From Rhodoferax sp. (GTDB lineage: Bacteria; Pseudomonadota; Gammaproteobacteria; Burkholderiales; Burkholderiaceae_C): DNA of 64,000 nucleotides. Shown here piece by piece: positions 8,175-16,765 of this stretch. The number at the start of each line of letters is the position of its first letter. The first letter of the stretch is position 1. The position numbers and the translations under genes were made by a program. Where the stretch lies: positions 1 through 64,000 of the forward strand of contig JAUXOA010000040.1 in assembly GCA_030682475.1 (NCBI GenBank), in the 5' to 3' direction. Under the pieces are notes generated by a model. It saw nothing but the letters and a program-made list of their open reading frames with translations. It made no database searches and was not told the origin of the DNA.

Positions 8175-9985
8175 TGCCAACTGCGGCCGTGAGCTACCGG
8201 GTCCGGGTGCACGACCTGCATGCCCATTTGTTTCAAGTCACACTCACCATCGCACAGCCCGCCGCGTTGCAGCGCGTGAGTCTGCCGGTCTGGATTCCGG
8301 GCAGCTACCTGGTGCGCGAGTTTTCCAAAAACTTGCAGCAACTGCAGGCGCGCCAGGGCGTCAAAACGGTTGAACTGACACAAATCGACAAATGCAGTTG
8401 GCAAGCCCGCTGTTCGGTGGACCAGCCGCTGGACCTGAGCTACCAGATTTACGCCTTCGATAACTCGGTGCGCACCGCCTGGCTGGACACAGCGCGTGGC
8501 TTCTTCAACGGCACCAGCATGTTCCTGCAGGTGGCGGGGCAGGAAACTTCGCCCCATGAGCTGGAGTTGGTGGCAGACAAGGCATTGCCCAACTGGCAGG
8601 TTGCGACCGGCCTGACGCCCAAGAAGACCACAAAAGGCGGCTTCGGCACTTACCGCGCCGCCAACTACGACGAACTGGTGGACTGCCCGGTGGAACTGGG
8701 CGCGTTCTGGCGTGGCTCTTTTTTGGCTTGCGGCATAGCGCACCGTTTTGTAGTGGCCGGAGCGCCGCCCAGCTTTGACGGTGCCCGGCTGCTGGCCGAT
8801 ACCCAAGCGATTTGCGAAACTGAAATCCGTTTTTGGCACGGCGCCAAGGCGGGTACCCGCGCCAACACAAAGCCACCGCACAAAACCTATCTGTTCATGC
8901 TCAATGCCGTGGACGACGGCTATGGCGGTCTGGAGCACCGCAACTCGACCGCGCTGATCTGCACGCGCAAGGATTTACCCCGACTGGACCACCCGGCGCT
9001 CATGCCCGGCACCGCCAAACCGACCGCGACAAAGCTCAAACCAAGCGAAGGCTACACCACCCTGTTGGGTCTCATCAGCCACGAGTACTTCCATACCTGG
9101 AACGTCAAGCAGTTGCGCCCGGCCGAATTTGCCCGCTACGACTACGCCAGCGAAAACTACACGCAACTGCTCTGGTTTTTTGAAGGTTTTACCAGCTACT
9201 ACGACGATCTGCTGCTGCGGCGCTCCGGTCTGATTGACGACACCAGCTACCTGAAACTGCTCACCAAAACCATCAACCAGGTGCTACAGACACCCGGGCG
9301 CGCGCTGCAAAGCGTTGCGCAAGCCAGCTTCGACGCCTGGGTGAAGTACTACAGGCCGGACGAAAACACGCCCAATGCCACGGTCAGCTACTACACCAAG
9401 GGATCGCTGGTAGCCCTGTGTCTTGACCTGACGCTGCGCCAGGAGGGGAAAACCACACTCGATGCCGTGATGCGTGCCCTGTGGCTGCGTTGCCAGGGCG
9501 GGCCGATGCTGGAGGGCGACTTGTCCGCCGTGCTGGCAGAACTGGCGGGACGGTCTTTCGCCAAAGAAATCGCACGCTGGGTTCACGGCACTGCAGACCT
9601 GCCACTCAAACCCTTGCTGGAGAAACAAGGCATCACCGTGCTGGAAGAACCGGCCCAGATCGCCCAGCGCCTGGGTTTGCGCGTGGCCGAGAGCACAGGG
9701 ATTCAGATCAAAACCGTTTTGCGCGGCGGTGCCGCCGAACGCGCCGGTTTCGCAGCGGGGGATGAGTGGCTGGGTTTAGAGGCGGGCAGCGGCAAGTCAG
9801 CCTCAAACTGGCGTCTCAGCAAGCTCGATGACCTGTTACTGTATGCAGGAACGGCAACAAAAATCGGCGCCCTGGTGGCGCGCGACAAACGGCTGTTGAA
9901 ACTGTCACTGACGCTGCCCAAGTCCGCCACCACCTGGCGGCTAGTGGCGCGCGACAGCAAACTGATCCATCATTGGCTCAACTAA
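8174..9985 (+). CDS. M61-family metallopeptidase (glycyl aminopeptidase-like) with PDZ domain
   Basis: A 603-residue zinc peptidase of the M61 family. The zinc motif is HEYFH (His303, Glu304, His307). A downstream [10 protein letters not shown] segment supplies the third ligand region and is diagnostic for M61. The N-terminal beta-sandwich domain contains [15 protein letters not shown], and a PDZ-like domain occupies roughly residues 480-580. No signal peptide is obvious, so it is likely cytosolic. Family members cleave N-terminal glycine or alanine. The substrate here is unknown. The start codon overlaps the dsbC stop (TGATG), indicating coupled translation. Confidence 0.92.
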   Translation: MPTAAVSYRVRVHDLHAHLFQVTLTIAQPAALQRVSLPVWIPGSYLVREFSKNLQQLQARQGVKTVELTQIDKCSWQARCSVDQPLDLSYQIYAFDNSVRTAWLDTARGFFNGTSMFLQVAGQETSPHELELVADKALPNWQVATGLTPKKTTKGGFGTYRAANYDELVDCPVELGAFWRGSFLACGIAHRFVVAGAPPSFDGARLLADTQAICETEIRFWHGAKAGTRANTKPPHKTYLFMLNAVDDGYGGLEHRNSTALICTRKDLPRLDHPALMPGTAKPTATKLKPSEGYTTLLGLISHEYFHTWNVKQLRPAEFARYDYASENYTQLLWFFEGFTSYYDDLLLRRSGLIDDTSYLKLLTKTINQVLQTPGRALQSVAQASFDAWVKYYRPDENTPNATVSYYTKGSLVALCLDLTLRQEGKTTLDAVMRALWLRCQGGPMLEGDLSAVLAELAGRSFAKEIARWVHGTADLPLKPLLEKQGITVLEEPAQIAQRLGLRVAESTGIQIKTVLRGGAAERAGFAAGDEWLGLEAGSGKSASNWRLSKLDDLLLYAGTATKIGALVARDKRLLKLSLTLPKSATTWRLVARDSKLIHHWLN

Positions 9986-10001
9986 CAACCCGGAGCACCC
10001 G

Positions 10002-10781
10002 ATGAATTACGAACTGATCAATGTCCGCACCGAAGCCGACAAAGTCGGCGTCGTCACCCTGAACCGACCCAAACAACTCAATGCGCTGAACGACCAGTTG
10101 ATGGATGAACTGGGTGCTGCCCTCAAAGCCTTTGACGCCGACCCGGCGATTGGCTGCATGATCGTGACCGGCAGTGAAAAGGCTTTTGCCGCCGGGGCCG
10201 ATATTGGTGCCATGGCCAGCTACAGCTTCGCCGATGTGTACAAAGGCGACTACATCACCCGCAACTGGGAACAGATTCGCAGCATCCGCAAACCCGTCAT
10301 TGCAGCGGTCAGTGGCTTTGCGCTGGGCGGCGGCTGTGAGCTGGCCATGATGTGTGACTTCATCATCGCGGCTGACAACGCCCGCTTCGGTCAACCCGAA
10401 ATCAAGCTCGGCATCATCCCCGGCGCCGGCGGCACCCAACGCCTGCCGCGCGCAGTCGGCAAGGCCAAAGCCATGGACATGGCGCTGACCGGCCGCATGA
10501 TGGACGCGACGGAAGCTGAACGCGCCGGACTGGTCAGCCGCGTGGTGCCGCTGGACAAGTTGATGAGCGAGGCCCTGGGTGCCGCCTTGATGATCAGTGA
10601 GTACTCACAAATTGCCACCATGGCAGCCAAAGAATCGGTCAACCGGGCGTACGAGGGCAGCCTGAGCGATGGCATTGTTTTTGAGCGCCGCCTGTTCCAT
10701 GCCCTGTTTGCCACCGCCGACCAAAAGGAAGGCATGGACGCTTTTGTGAACAAACGCAAGGCTAATTTCCGGCACCAGTAG
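10002..10781 (+). CDS. Enoyl-CoA hydratase (crotonase family)
   Basis: A cytosolic enzyme that hydrates 2,3-trans-enoyl-CoA to 3-hydroxyacyl-CoA in fatty-acid or branched-chain acid breakdown. At 259 residues it has exact family length. The oxyanion hole is formed by AAGADIGA (63-70) and [12 protein letters not shown]. The two catalytic glutamates match the crotonase pair in position: Glu113 in GGGCE and Glu133 in [22 protein letters not shown] ribosome-binding site lies about nine bases before the ATG. It stands alone after the M61 gene, and tRNA-Met follows. Confidence 0.95.
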   Translation: MNYELINVRTEADKVGVVTLNRPKQLNALNDQLMDELGAALKAFDADPAIGCMIVTGSEKAFAAGADIGAMASYSFADVYKGDYITRNWEQIRSIRKPVIAAVSGFALGGGCELAMMCDFIIAADNARFGQPEIKLGIIPGAGGTQRLPRAVGKAKAMDMALTGRMMDATEAERAGLVSRVVPLDKLMSEALGAALMISEYSQIATMAAKESVNRAYEGSLSDGIVFERRLFHALFATADQKEGMDAFVNKRKANFRHQ

Positions 10782-10814
10782 GACGGCGCGGTGGGCCGCG
10801 CTGCGGCTTCTGGT

Positions 10815-10820
10815 TATAAT
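10815..10820 (+). promoter_or_regulatory. -10 box of the tRNA-Met promoter
   Basis: A perfect TATAAT lies 10 bases before the mature tRNA 5' end. No good -35 is visible in the GC-rich sequence upstream. Confidence 0.6.
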
Positions 10821-10830
10821 CTGCGGCTTC

Positions 10831-10907
10831 GGCGCTTTAGCTCAGTCGGTTAGAGCGATGGAATCATAATCCACAGGTCCGCGGTTCGAATCCGTGAAGC
10901 GCCACCA
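10831..10907 (+). tRNA. tRNA-Met (anticodon CAT)
   Basis: A 77-base cloverleaf with CCA encoded. Acceptor arms are GGCGCTT and AAGCGCC, the D arm is GCTC/GAGC, and the anticodon loop is ATCATAA, giving CAT. The T arm is CGCGG-TTCGAAT-CCGTG. An A-C mismatch sits at the top of the anticodon stem. A CAT anticodon can belong to elongator Met or to lysidine-modified Ile2. Acceptor pairs 4-69 and 5-68 are not the C-G pairs typical of Ile2, so Met is favoured. Confidence 0.88.
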
Positions 10908-11195
10908 GACAATCCCTTGCCGGATATAGAAAGTCTGCTACTTAAACAATAGCTGGCTTTTTTTATGTCGGTCGTTTTCTTCCCTGTGTAGCCACCAGCA
11001 CCGGCCAAAAAAAACCCAGCGGGTAAGGCTGGGTCTAAACTCTTTCGAGCCGCGCTCAGGGAGGTGAAGCGCGGGGGCTTGAGGCCCACGGGTAATGTAG
11101 CAGTTCTCCACCAGCGCGGTCATGTCGGGTAACGCGCAGGCGGTTGAAGGATTGCCGCTCTTCGGTTCACGGGCCTAGCTGGAGTGAATGATTGG
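10908..11195. other. Structured non-coding stretch between tRNA-Met and vapC
   Basis: No recognisable protein is encoded in these 288 bases. They contain an intrinsic terminator-like hairpin (11007-11034, minus strand), a perfect stem CCGCGCT/AGCGCGG around 11051-11076, a GGGGGCTTGAGGCCC hairpin just after it, and three copies of GGGTAA. This may be an untranslated 3' region of vapC, an unrecognised small RNA on the minus strand, or remains of an insertion at the tRNA. I could not match it to 6S RNA, SRP RNA, tmRNA or RNase P RNA. Confidence 0.4.
11007..11034 (-). terminator. Intrinsic terminator, minus strand
   Basis: On the minus strand ACCCAGC (11034-11028) and GCTGGGT (11020-11014) form a perfect 7-bp stem with a 7-base loop, followed by a run of eight T. 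It ends minus-strand transcription coming from vapC or from an RNA gene in between. Confidence 0.75.
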
Positions 11196-11618
11196 CTAGA
11201 TCGCCACAGGTTTCACCTTGAAGCGCTTCGCATTCCTGGCCAGCAAGGCATCCAAGGTCACCAGGCCCTGCGCTTTGGCTTCCATGGCACACGCAAGATG
11301 CAAGGCATCACCAGCGCGCAAACCTGCGGCTGCGTCCATGGTCAGCATCGCCGCCTTGTGAAACGTCATCGCCTCCACGGGGAGCAATTGCAGGTCATTG
11401 GCGCACACCCGCTCGAACTGAACCCACGCGGTCTGCGCTTGCGCCTCGGTCAATTGACCGGTACGTTGCTTGATGCCCAAGGCACTGGCAAATTCAGTGA
11501 CGCACCACGCTGCGGATGCCAGTTCGTCGTTACAGGCGGCGTACCACTTGACCACCTTGGCAGTTTTAACCTCGTTGGTGCACAGCGCCACCAATACGCT
11601 GGTATCGACGTACAGCAT
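11196..11618 (-). CDS. vapC: VapC-type PIN-domain toxin ribonuclease
   Basis: A 140-residue PIN-domain endoribonuclease, the toxin of a type II toxin-antitoxin pair. All four acidic residues expected for magnesium binding are present: Asp5 (MLYVDTSVLVAL), Glu42 (CVTEFASAL), Asp104 (RAGDALHLA) and Asp123 (VTLDALLA), so it should be active. The ATG overlaps the vapB stop by one base (TGATG). An in-frame ATG 102 bases upstream lies inside vapB and is not the start. VapC toxins usually cut tRNA or the sarcin-ricin loop. The target here is unknown. Confidence 0.92.
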   Translation of the reverse strand: MLYVDTSVLVALCTNEVKTAKVVKWYAACNDELASAAWCVTEFASALGIKQRTGQLTEAQAQTAWVQFERVCANDLQLLPVEAMTFHKAAMLTMDAAAGLRAGDALHLACAMEAKAQGLVTLDALLARNAKRFKVKPVAI

Positions 11619-11866
11619 CAGTACCGTGCCTCTTGTCGCAACTGCTCCATCACCGAAGTGCCCATCGGCAGTGCCTTGGCGTCGCGTGCCAATTCCTGCG
11701 CAAAGGCTTTGCGGCTCCACTGAGATGGCGGCCTTAGATTCAACGCGCCGTCAGCGCCCAGGTGCGCTACAAGCTGGTCACCTTCTTTGACACCAATTTG
11801 GCGCACATAGTCGGCTGGGATACGTACCGCAAGACTGTTCCCCCATTTGGCAATTTGTAGATTCAT
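11618..11866 (-). CDS. vapB: VapB-type AbrB/MazE-fold antitoxin
   Basis: An 82-residue antitoxin with an N-terminal swapped-hairpin DNA-binding domain (AKWGNSLAVRIPADYVRQIG, about residues 6-25) and a C-terminal tail that should wrap the VapC active site. Two consecutive ATG codons (11869 and 11866) could start it. The second is used here and the difference is one residue. A promoter with an embedded 14-bp palindrome lies just upstream, so the VapBC complex probably represses its own operon. The module sits between tyrS and tRNA-Met. Confidence 0.9.
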   Translation of the reverse strand: MNLQIAKWGNSLAVRIPADYVRQIGVKEGDQLVAHLGADGALNLRPPSQWSRKAFAQELARDAKALPMGTSVMEQLRQEARY

Positions 11867-11898
11867 CATGATTGGTTTGGATATACGTTGATGTTGAT

Positions 11899-11929
11899 AC
11901 ATTCTAGAATGTTATGACACTGCGTGCAA
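11899..11929 (-). promoter_or_regulatory. vapBC promoter with overlapping operator palindrome
   Basis: On the minus strand TTGCAC (-35, 11929-11924) and TAGAAT (-10, 11906-11901) are separated by exactly 17 bases. The -10 lies inside a perfect 14-bp palindrome, ACATTCTAGAATGT (11899-11912). The vapB ATG follows about 35 bases downstream. A dyad over the -10 is the expected place for autorepression by a VapB-VapC complex. Confidence 0.75.
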
Positions 11930-11953
11930 CTTGCCAGGCGCGGCCTTGCGGGT

Positions 11954-13198
11954 TCAGCCCAGCGTGACCTTGGCAAACTTGCGCTTGCCGACCTGCAGCA
12001 CATAAGTGCCCGCCCCCAGCTTGAGTCCCTTGTCGCTGACCACGCTGGAATCCAGCCGCACGCCGCCGCCGTCAATCAGGCGGTTGCCATCACCGCTGGA
12101 CGCCGCCAGCCCGGCCATCTTGAGCAGGGCACCGATGCCGAGCGGCGCGCCACCTTCACCCAGGGGCAAGCTTATTTCGGCAATCTCGTCGGGCACTCCC
12201 CCGCGGGCGCGGTTGATGAAATCCTGCCCGGCCGCGTCAGCCGCCGCAACCGAGTGAAAACGCGCGGTAATCTCTTTGGCCAGCGCCACTTTGGCATCCT
12301 TGGGGTTGCGGCCAGCCTGCACCTCGGCCCTCAGACGGGCAATGTCAGCCTCGCTCTTGAAGCTCAACAAGGTGTACCAGCGCCACATCAGCACGTCGGA
12401 AATGCTCAACACTTTGGCAAACATGGTGTTGGCATCTTCAGAAATGCCGATGTAGTTGTTCTTGCTCTTGGACATTTTCTCAATGCCATCGAGCCCTTCA
12501 AGCAGCGGCATGGTCAAAATGCATTGCGGCTCCTGGCCGTATTCCGCCTGCAGGTGACGCCCCATCAGCAGATTGAATTTCTGGTCGGTGCCGCCCAGTT
12601 CCAGATCGCTCTTGAGTACCACGCTGTCATAACCCTGCATGAGAGGGTACAAAAACTCATGCACGCCGATCGGGGTGCCGGACTTGAAACGGTCCGAGAA
12701 ATCATTGCGCTCCATCATGCGCGCCACCGTGTACCTGGCGGCCAGCTCAATCATGCCGCGCGCGCCCAGCGCATCACCCCATTCGCTGTTGTAACGAATT
12801 TCGGTTTTTGAAGGGTCCAGCACCATCGATGCCTGCCGGTAATAGGTCTGGGCGTTGACCTCGATCTGCTCCCGGCTGAGCGGGGGGCGGGTGCTGTTGC
12901 GCCCCGATGGGTCGCCAATCAGGGAGGTGAAATCGCCAATCAGAAAAATGACCGTATGGCCCAAATCCTGCAATTGGCGCATTTTATTAAGCACCACGGT
13001 GTGGCCGATATGGATGTCAGGCGCCGTCGGATCAAGTCCCAACTTGATGCGCAGCGGGCTGCCGGTGGCCTCCGAGCGGGCCAGCTTCTTGACCCAATCG
13101 TCTTGCGGAATCAACTCTTCACAACCGCGCAAGGACACGGCCAGCGCCTCCCGGACACGGTCTGTTACAGAAAACTGGGGGGGCTGAGCTTGGTTCAT
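11954..13198 (-). CDS. tyrS: Tyrosyl-tRNA synthetase
   Basis: A class I synthetase that charges tRNA-Tyr. It has 414 residues. The HIGH signature is at 63-66 (DPTAPDIHIGH) and KMSKS at 241-245. GDFTSLIGDPSGR (about 88-100) is typical. A C-terminal S4 RNA-binding domain covers about residues 345-412. The canonical KMSKS rather than KFGKT places it with the TyrZ-like subgroup common in beta-proteobacteria. It is transcribed divergently from the M23 peptidase gene. vapBC lies downstream on the same strand with its own promoter. Confidence 0.97.
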   Translation of the reverse strand: MNQAQPPQFSVTDRVREALAVSLRGCEELIPQDDWVKKLARSEATGSPLRIKLGLDPTAPDIHIGHTVVLNKMRQLQDLGHTVIFLIGDFTSLIGDPSGRNSTRPPLSREQIEVNAQTYYRQASMVLDPSKTEIRYNSEWGDALGARGMIELAARYTVARMMERNDFSDRFKSGTPIGVHEFLYPLMQGYDSVVLKSDLELGGTDQKFNLLMGRHLQAEYGQEPQCILTMPLLEGLDGIEKMSKSKNNYIGISEDANTMFAKVLSISDVLMWRWYTLLSFKSEADIARLRAEVQAGRNPKDAKVALAKEITARFHSVAAADAAGQDFINRARGGVPDEIAEISLPLGEGGAPLGIGALLKMAGLAASSGDGNRLIDGGGVRLDSSVVSDKGLKLGAGTYVLQVGKRKFAKVTLG

Positions 13199-13234
13199 AA
13201 GGGTTTTTCTGGATGCGATGGGATTGGGTGAAGC

Positions 13235-13240
13235 TATACT
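13235..13240 (+). promoter_or_regulatory. Possible -10 box (TATACT) for the M23 peptidase gene
   Basis: TATACT lies in the space between divergent tyrS and the peptidase gene. No matching -35 is evident. If it is used, transcription would start near 13247, which favours the downstream TTG start at 13340 for the peptidase. Confidence 0.3.
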
Positions 13241-13339
13241 TCGCGTTTGCTCAAGCGCTTGATTTTAATTCGTCAAGCATGCGCACCTTCTTTGTCTGTT
13301 CGGTTGCACACAAACCAACCCTCACCTGGAACACTTCTT

Positions 13340-14695
13340 TTGATAAACGGCCTTGTCACCGGTGGAAATGCATTACTGACGTTTGCCAGTCAGACCATCA
13401 AACAACATTCCAAACGGGTCGCCGCCGTCATTGCTGCTTTGCTGCTGGGTGGCGGTGGCGGCGCGTTCGCAGTAGCCTCCCTTGCGCCGGATGCCTCAGA
13501 ATTGCCCGTGCACAACGTGCTGGAGTCGGTGCAGGCGCTGCCTTTGAATGTTCCGTCCGACCTGGACCTCCTGGCACTCAGACTGTTCAGATCAGAGCTC
13601 ACCCGCGCCAGCGACACGGCGGACACCCTGCTCAAACGCCTGGGGGTTGACGACGCGGCAGCCGCCGCTTTCCTGCGCTCTGACGCCACGTCCCGCCAGG
13701 TGTTGCTCGGGCGAAGCGGTCGCAGCGTCACCATTGAGGCCAGCGACAGCAACAGCTTGCTCAAGCTCAGCGCCCGCTGGAGCCCCGAAGATGATGGCAA
13801 CTTCAAGCGGCTGGTGCTTGAGAAAACCCCACAAGGCTTTCAGTCACGGATTGAGTCCGCCCCGCTTGTCGCCTCCAGCCGGCTCGCCAGCGGCACGATC
13901 CAAACCTCGCTGTTCGCGGCCACCGACGATGCCAAAATTCCTGATGCCATCGCGACCCAGGTCGCTGAAATTTTCTCGAGCGAGATTGATTTCCATCGGG
14001 CCCTGCGCAAGGGAGACCGCTTTTCCATCGTCTATGAAACCCTCGAAGGCGATGGGGAACCGCTTCGTACCGGGCGCGTGTTGAGCGCCGAATTTGTCAA
14101 CCGTGGCAAGAGCTTCCAGGCCATGTGGTTCCAGGATCCCATGGCCGCTGGCAAGGGCGGCTACTACGCGCTGGATGGCCAGAGTCTGCGCCGGGCCTAT
14201 CTGGCATCCCCCATGGAATTTTCCCGCATGAGCAGCGGTTTCAAGATGCGTTTTCATCCTATTTTGAAAACCTGGCGGGCGCATCTGGGCGTCGATTACG
14301 CCGCCCCAACCGGAACCGCCGTGCGCAGCATTGGTGAGGGTATGGTTGAATTTGCCGGCGTTCAAAATGGTTTCGGCAACGTGGTTTTTGTGAACCACGG
14401 CAAGCAGCACACCACGGTGTACGCCCACCTGAGCCGTATCAATGTGCGCAAAGGTCAATCCGTCAGCCAGGGCCAGAACATCGGCGCCGTGGGTTCTACC
14501 GGCTGGGCCACCGGCCCGCATTTGCATTTTGAATTTCGCATCAATGGGCAACAACGCGACCCCTTGACAATGGCTCGGCAAAGCGAGGCGCTGGCGGTGA
14601 CTGCATCGGCCAAGCCGCTGTTTGACCGGTCCGCGTCCGAAGCCCGGCTTGCGCTCGCGGCGGCGGCGTCCATGCAGCAAAGCAGCGCCCAGTAA
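13340..14695 (+). CDS. M23-family (LytM-like) peptidoglycan metallopeptidase, membrane-anchored
   Basis: A cell-envelope endopeptidase or LytM-type amidase activator. An N-terminal hydrophobic segment (VAAVIAALLLGGGGGAFAVA) anchors it in the inner membrane with the rest in the periplasm. The LytM domain carries zinc ligands in HLGVDYAAPTGT and HLHFEF, with YAHLS between, all near the C-terminus. I propose a TTG start at 13340 (MINGLVTGGN..., 451 residues), with GGAA upstream, because the 31 extra residues from an ATG at 13247 look unrelated to the family. That upstream ATG remains possible. It precedes anmK by 22 bases, so murein cleavage and anhydro-MurNAc recycling genes are adjacent. Confidence 0.88.
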   Translation: MINGLVTGGNALLTFASQTIKQHSKRVAAVIAALLLGGGGGAFAVASLAPDASELPVHNVLESVQALPLNVPSDLDLLALRLFRSELTRASDTADTLLKRLGVDDAAAAAFLRSDATSRQVLLGRSGRSVTIEASDSNSLLKLSARWSPEDDGNFKRLVLEKTPQGFQSRIESAPLVASSRLASGTIQTSLFAATDDAKIPDAIATQVAEIFSSEIDFHRALRKGDRFSIVYETLEGDGEPLRTGRVLSAEFVNRGKSFQAMWFQDPMAAGKGGYYALDGQSLRRAYLASPMEFSRMSSGFKMRFHPILKTWRAHLGVDYAAPTGTAVRSIGEGMVEFAGVQNGFGNVVFVNHGKQHTTVYAHLSRINVRKGQSVSQGQNIGAVGSTGWATGPHLHFEFRINGQQRDPLTMARQSEALAVTASAKPLFDRSASEARLALAAAASMQQSSAQ

Positions 14696-14717
14696 GCTCG
14701 CTGGTCAGTGAAGCGGC

Positions 14718-15833
14718 GTGTCTGAACTCTATGTCGGTCTGATGTCTGGCACCTCACTGGACGGGGTAGACGGGGTTTTGGCTGATTTTTCTGGCGCCCA
14801 CCTGAGCGTCCTGGGGCATTCCAGCGCGCCCCTGTCGCAGGCCTTGACCCAGGAGTTACTGGCACTCAACAGCCCCGGCCCCAACGAATTGCACCGTGCC
14901 GCCCTGGCGGCAAATGCACTGGTGCGCGTGTATGCACAAGTGGTAGTCCAATTGCTTACGAAGGCAGGGATCAACAACAACAAAGTGAGCGCCATCGGCG
15001 CGCATGGCCAGACCGTGCGACACCAGCCCCAGGCGTTCGACGGCACCGGCTACACCCTGCAACTCAACAACCCGGCCCTGCTGGCCGAGCTGACCGGCAT
15101 CAATGTTGTCGCCGATTTCCGCAACCGTGATGTGGCCGCCGGTGGACAGGGCGCGCCGCTGGTACCGGCCTTCCACCAATTCGTGTTTGGACGCCCCGGT
15201 GAAACAGTAGCCGCACTCAATATGGGTGGCATTTCAAACCTCACCGTGCTGGGCCCGAAACTGGCTGACGACGTGCTGGGCTTTGACTGCGGTCCCGGCA
15301 ATGCACTGATGGATGCCTGGTGCCGGCAGCATCTCGGGCAAGCCTTCGACGCAGACGGCGCCTGGGCTGCCGCTGGGCGGGTTCACGATGACTTGCTAAG
15401 GGCCTTGCTGGCTGAACCCTACTTTGACCGACCCGCTCCCAAAAGCACCGGGCGCGACCTGTTTAACCCAGCCTGGCTGGCTGGGAAACTTGCCAATTTC
15501 AAGTCTATTGCGCCGGTCGACGTACAGGCGACGCTGACAGAACTGACTGCCAGTGTCTGTGCAGCAAGCATCAAGCGCTACGGATTGGAGAGCAAGGAGT
15601 TGATTGTGTGCGGTGGTGGTACTTTCAACGGTCACCTGATGGCGCAGCTCCGGGCATATTTACCTTCGCTGCGGGTCAGTTCCTCGCAAGCCCATGGGTT
15701 GCCGCCGCAGCAGGTGGAAGCAGCCGCGTTCGCATGGTTGGCCCGCAAAACCGTTTTACGCGAAACAGCAAGCTTGCAAGCAGTAACGGGCGCCCTGGGT
15801 GCCCGTGTGCTGGGTGCGGTTTACCCGGCTTGA
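14718..15833 (+). CDS. anmK: Anhydro-N-acetylmuramic acid kinase
   Basis: AnmK cleaves and phosphorylates 1,6-anhydro-MurNAc to MurNAc-6-phosphate in peptidoglycan recycling. The 371-residue protein starts at a GTG, with the hallmark GLMSGTSLDGVD at residues 7-18. FDCGPGNALMDAW carries a conserved Asp/Gly segment of the active site, and NMGGISNLTVL is a family nucleotide-binding segment. It follows the M23 peptidase closely and may be co-transcribed with it. It converges on erpA, which ends 22 bases beyond its stop. Confidence 0.96.
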   Translation: MSELYVGLMSGTSLDGVDGVLADFSGAHLSVLGHSSAPLSQALTQELLALNSPGPNELHRAALAANALVRVYAQVVVQLLTKAGINNNKVSAIGAHGQTVRHQPQAFDGTGYTLQLNNPALLAELTGINVVADFRNRDVAAGGQGAPLVPAFHQFVFGRPGETVAALNMGGISNLTVLGPKLADDVLGFDCGPGNALMDAWCRQHLGQAFDADGAWAAAGRVHDDLLRALLAEPYFDRPAPKSTGRDLFNPAWLAGKLANFKSIAPVDVQATLTELTASVCAASIKRYGLESKELIVCGGGTFNGHLMAQLRAYLPSLRVSSSQAHGLPPQQVEAAAFAWLARKTVLRETASLQAVTGALGARVLGAVYPA

Positions 15834-15854
15834 GCCGGCCCACAGGAGGCGCCC

Positions 15855-16220
15855 TCAGGTCGAGAAGCTTGACCCGCAGCCACAGGTAGACTTGGCGCCG
15901 GGGTTTTTGATCACAAACTGCGCCCCCTGCAAGTCTTCCTTGTAATCAATTTCGGACCCCAGCAGATACTGGTAGCTCATCGCGTCAATCAACAGCGAGA
16001 CGCCATTCTTGGTCATGGTGGTGTCGTCTTCATTGGTGATTTCATCAAAAGTGAAACCATACTGGAAGCCGGAACAGCCACCGCCCTGCACGAAAACGCG
16101 CAATTTCAGATCCGGGTTGCCCTCTTCGGCAATCAACTCTGCCACCTTGGCGGCAGCACTGTCGGTAAAGAGAATCGGACTCGGCATTTCAGTCTGGATG
16201 TTTTCTGCGACGGCGTTCAT
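15855..16220 (-). CDS. erpA: Iron-sulfur cluster insertion protein ErpA
   Basis: An A-type carrier that delivers Fe-S clusters to apoproteins, notably those of isoprenoid synthesis and respiration. It has 121 residues. The three cluster-binding cysteines are Cys49 ([11 protein letters not shown]), Cys113 and Cys115 (STCGCGSSF). AGGAG stands about 11 bases before the ATG. A copy of the GGACAGA dispersed repeat (16243-16294) lies between it and the bactofilin gene upstream, and could reduce read-through. Confidence 0.96.
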   Translation of the reverse strand: MNAVAENIQTEMPSPILFTDSAAAKVAELIAEEGNPDLKLRVFVQGGGCSGFQYGFTFDEITNEDDTTMTKNGVSLLIDAMSYQYLLGSEIDYKEDLQGAQFVIKNPGAKSTCGCGSSFST

Positions 16221-16242
16221 GGGCTACTCCTAAATTGACGAT

Positions 16243-16294
16243 CAGTTGGGGACAGAGCTTGTTCACTTTGTGTAACTGCGGTCTGTCCCGCAAG
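16243..16294 (+). repeat. Dispersed palindromic repeat, copy A
   Basis: Starts CAGTTGGGGACAGAGCT and ends GCGGTCTGTCCCGCAAG, so GGACAGA and TCTGTCC can pair across a loop of about 20 bases. Closely related copies lie at 38794-38843 (inverted) and 41340-41391, and a shortened one at 24076-24109. It sits between bactofilin and erpA. Confidence 0.8.
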
Positions 16295-16333
16295 TTCAAT
16301 TTGAATATTACAGTAATTCGCTCAGGAATTCAG

Positions 16334-16729
16334 CTAACTGTTATTAGCCGCTAGTTTCAGTGTGGTTTTTTCCTCGCTGCCAATGACAGGGCGCAACTGC
16401 CCGGCGATGAGGGCCCCCTGGTGCATCTCCAGCGCCGTGTAGTGCACATCCCCCTGGATACGGGCCTTGGGCTGCAACTCGAGCATGACACGGGCGTGCA
16501 CCGACCCCTTGACCGTGCCATTGATGATGATGTGATCCGCATGGATTTCACCCGTCACCGAAGCGGTCTCCGAGATCACCAGAATGCTCGCCAGATCGGG
16601 CTTGGCGCGGAGGTTCCCGACGATCACGCCATCGATCCGCAACCCGTCGGCAAAACTGAAATCCCCGTCAATCTGACTGCCTTCGGCAATCAGGCTTTTG
16701 ATGGGGGGTTGTTTTTTCTTGTTGAACAC
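16334..16729 (-). CDS. Bactofilin (polymer-forming cytoskeletal protein)
   Basis: A 131-residue bactofilin (DUF583/CcmA). The central right-handed beta-helix shows the repeating hydrophobic pattern IDGVIVGNL / LVISETASVTGEI / IIINGTVKGSV / MLELQPKARIQGDV. Short disordered ends flank it, starting with a basic, proline-containing MFNKKKQPP. Bactofilins polymerise without nucleotide and often scaffold cell-wall enzymes. Proximity to an M23 peptidase and anmK fits a cell-wall role but does not prove it. It follows the DUF6776-type gene on the same strand after about 36 bases. Confidence 0.92.
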   Translation of the reverse strand: MFNKKKQPPIKSLIAEGSQIDGDFSFADGLRIDGVIVGNLRAKPDLASILVISETASVTGEIHADHIIINGTVKGSVHARVMLELQPKARIQGDVHYTALEMHQGALIAGQLRPVIGSEEKTTLKLAANNS

Positions 16730-16765
16730 GTTGATACCCTCGAATAGTTTGGAGAATGGATTGGA

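Noticed and set aside
11050-11075. Possible attachment-site duplicate of the tRNA-Met 3' end (shared GTGAAGCGC)
   Set aside because: Nine matching bases are too few in this GC-rich DNA, and no integrase gene is nearby.
10938-11123. 61-codon frame on the minus strand next to tRNA-Met
   Set aside because: It runs through the terminator hairpin and into A/T-rich sequence. It has no ribosome-binding site or family match.
11007-11195. 6S RNA, SRP RNA, tmRNA or RNase P RNA
   Set aside because: None of their conserved cores was found. The region is left as an unidentified structured stretch.
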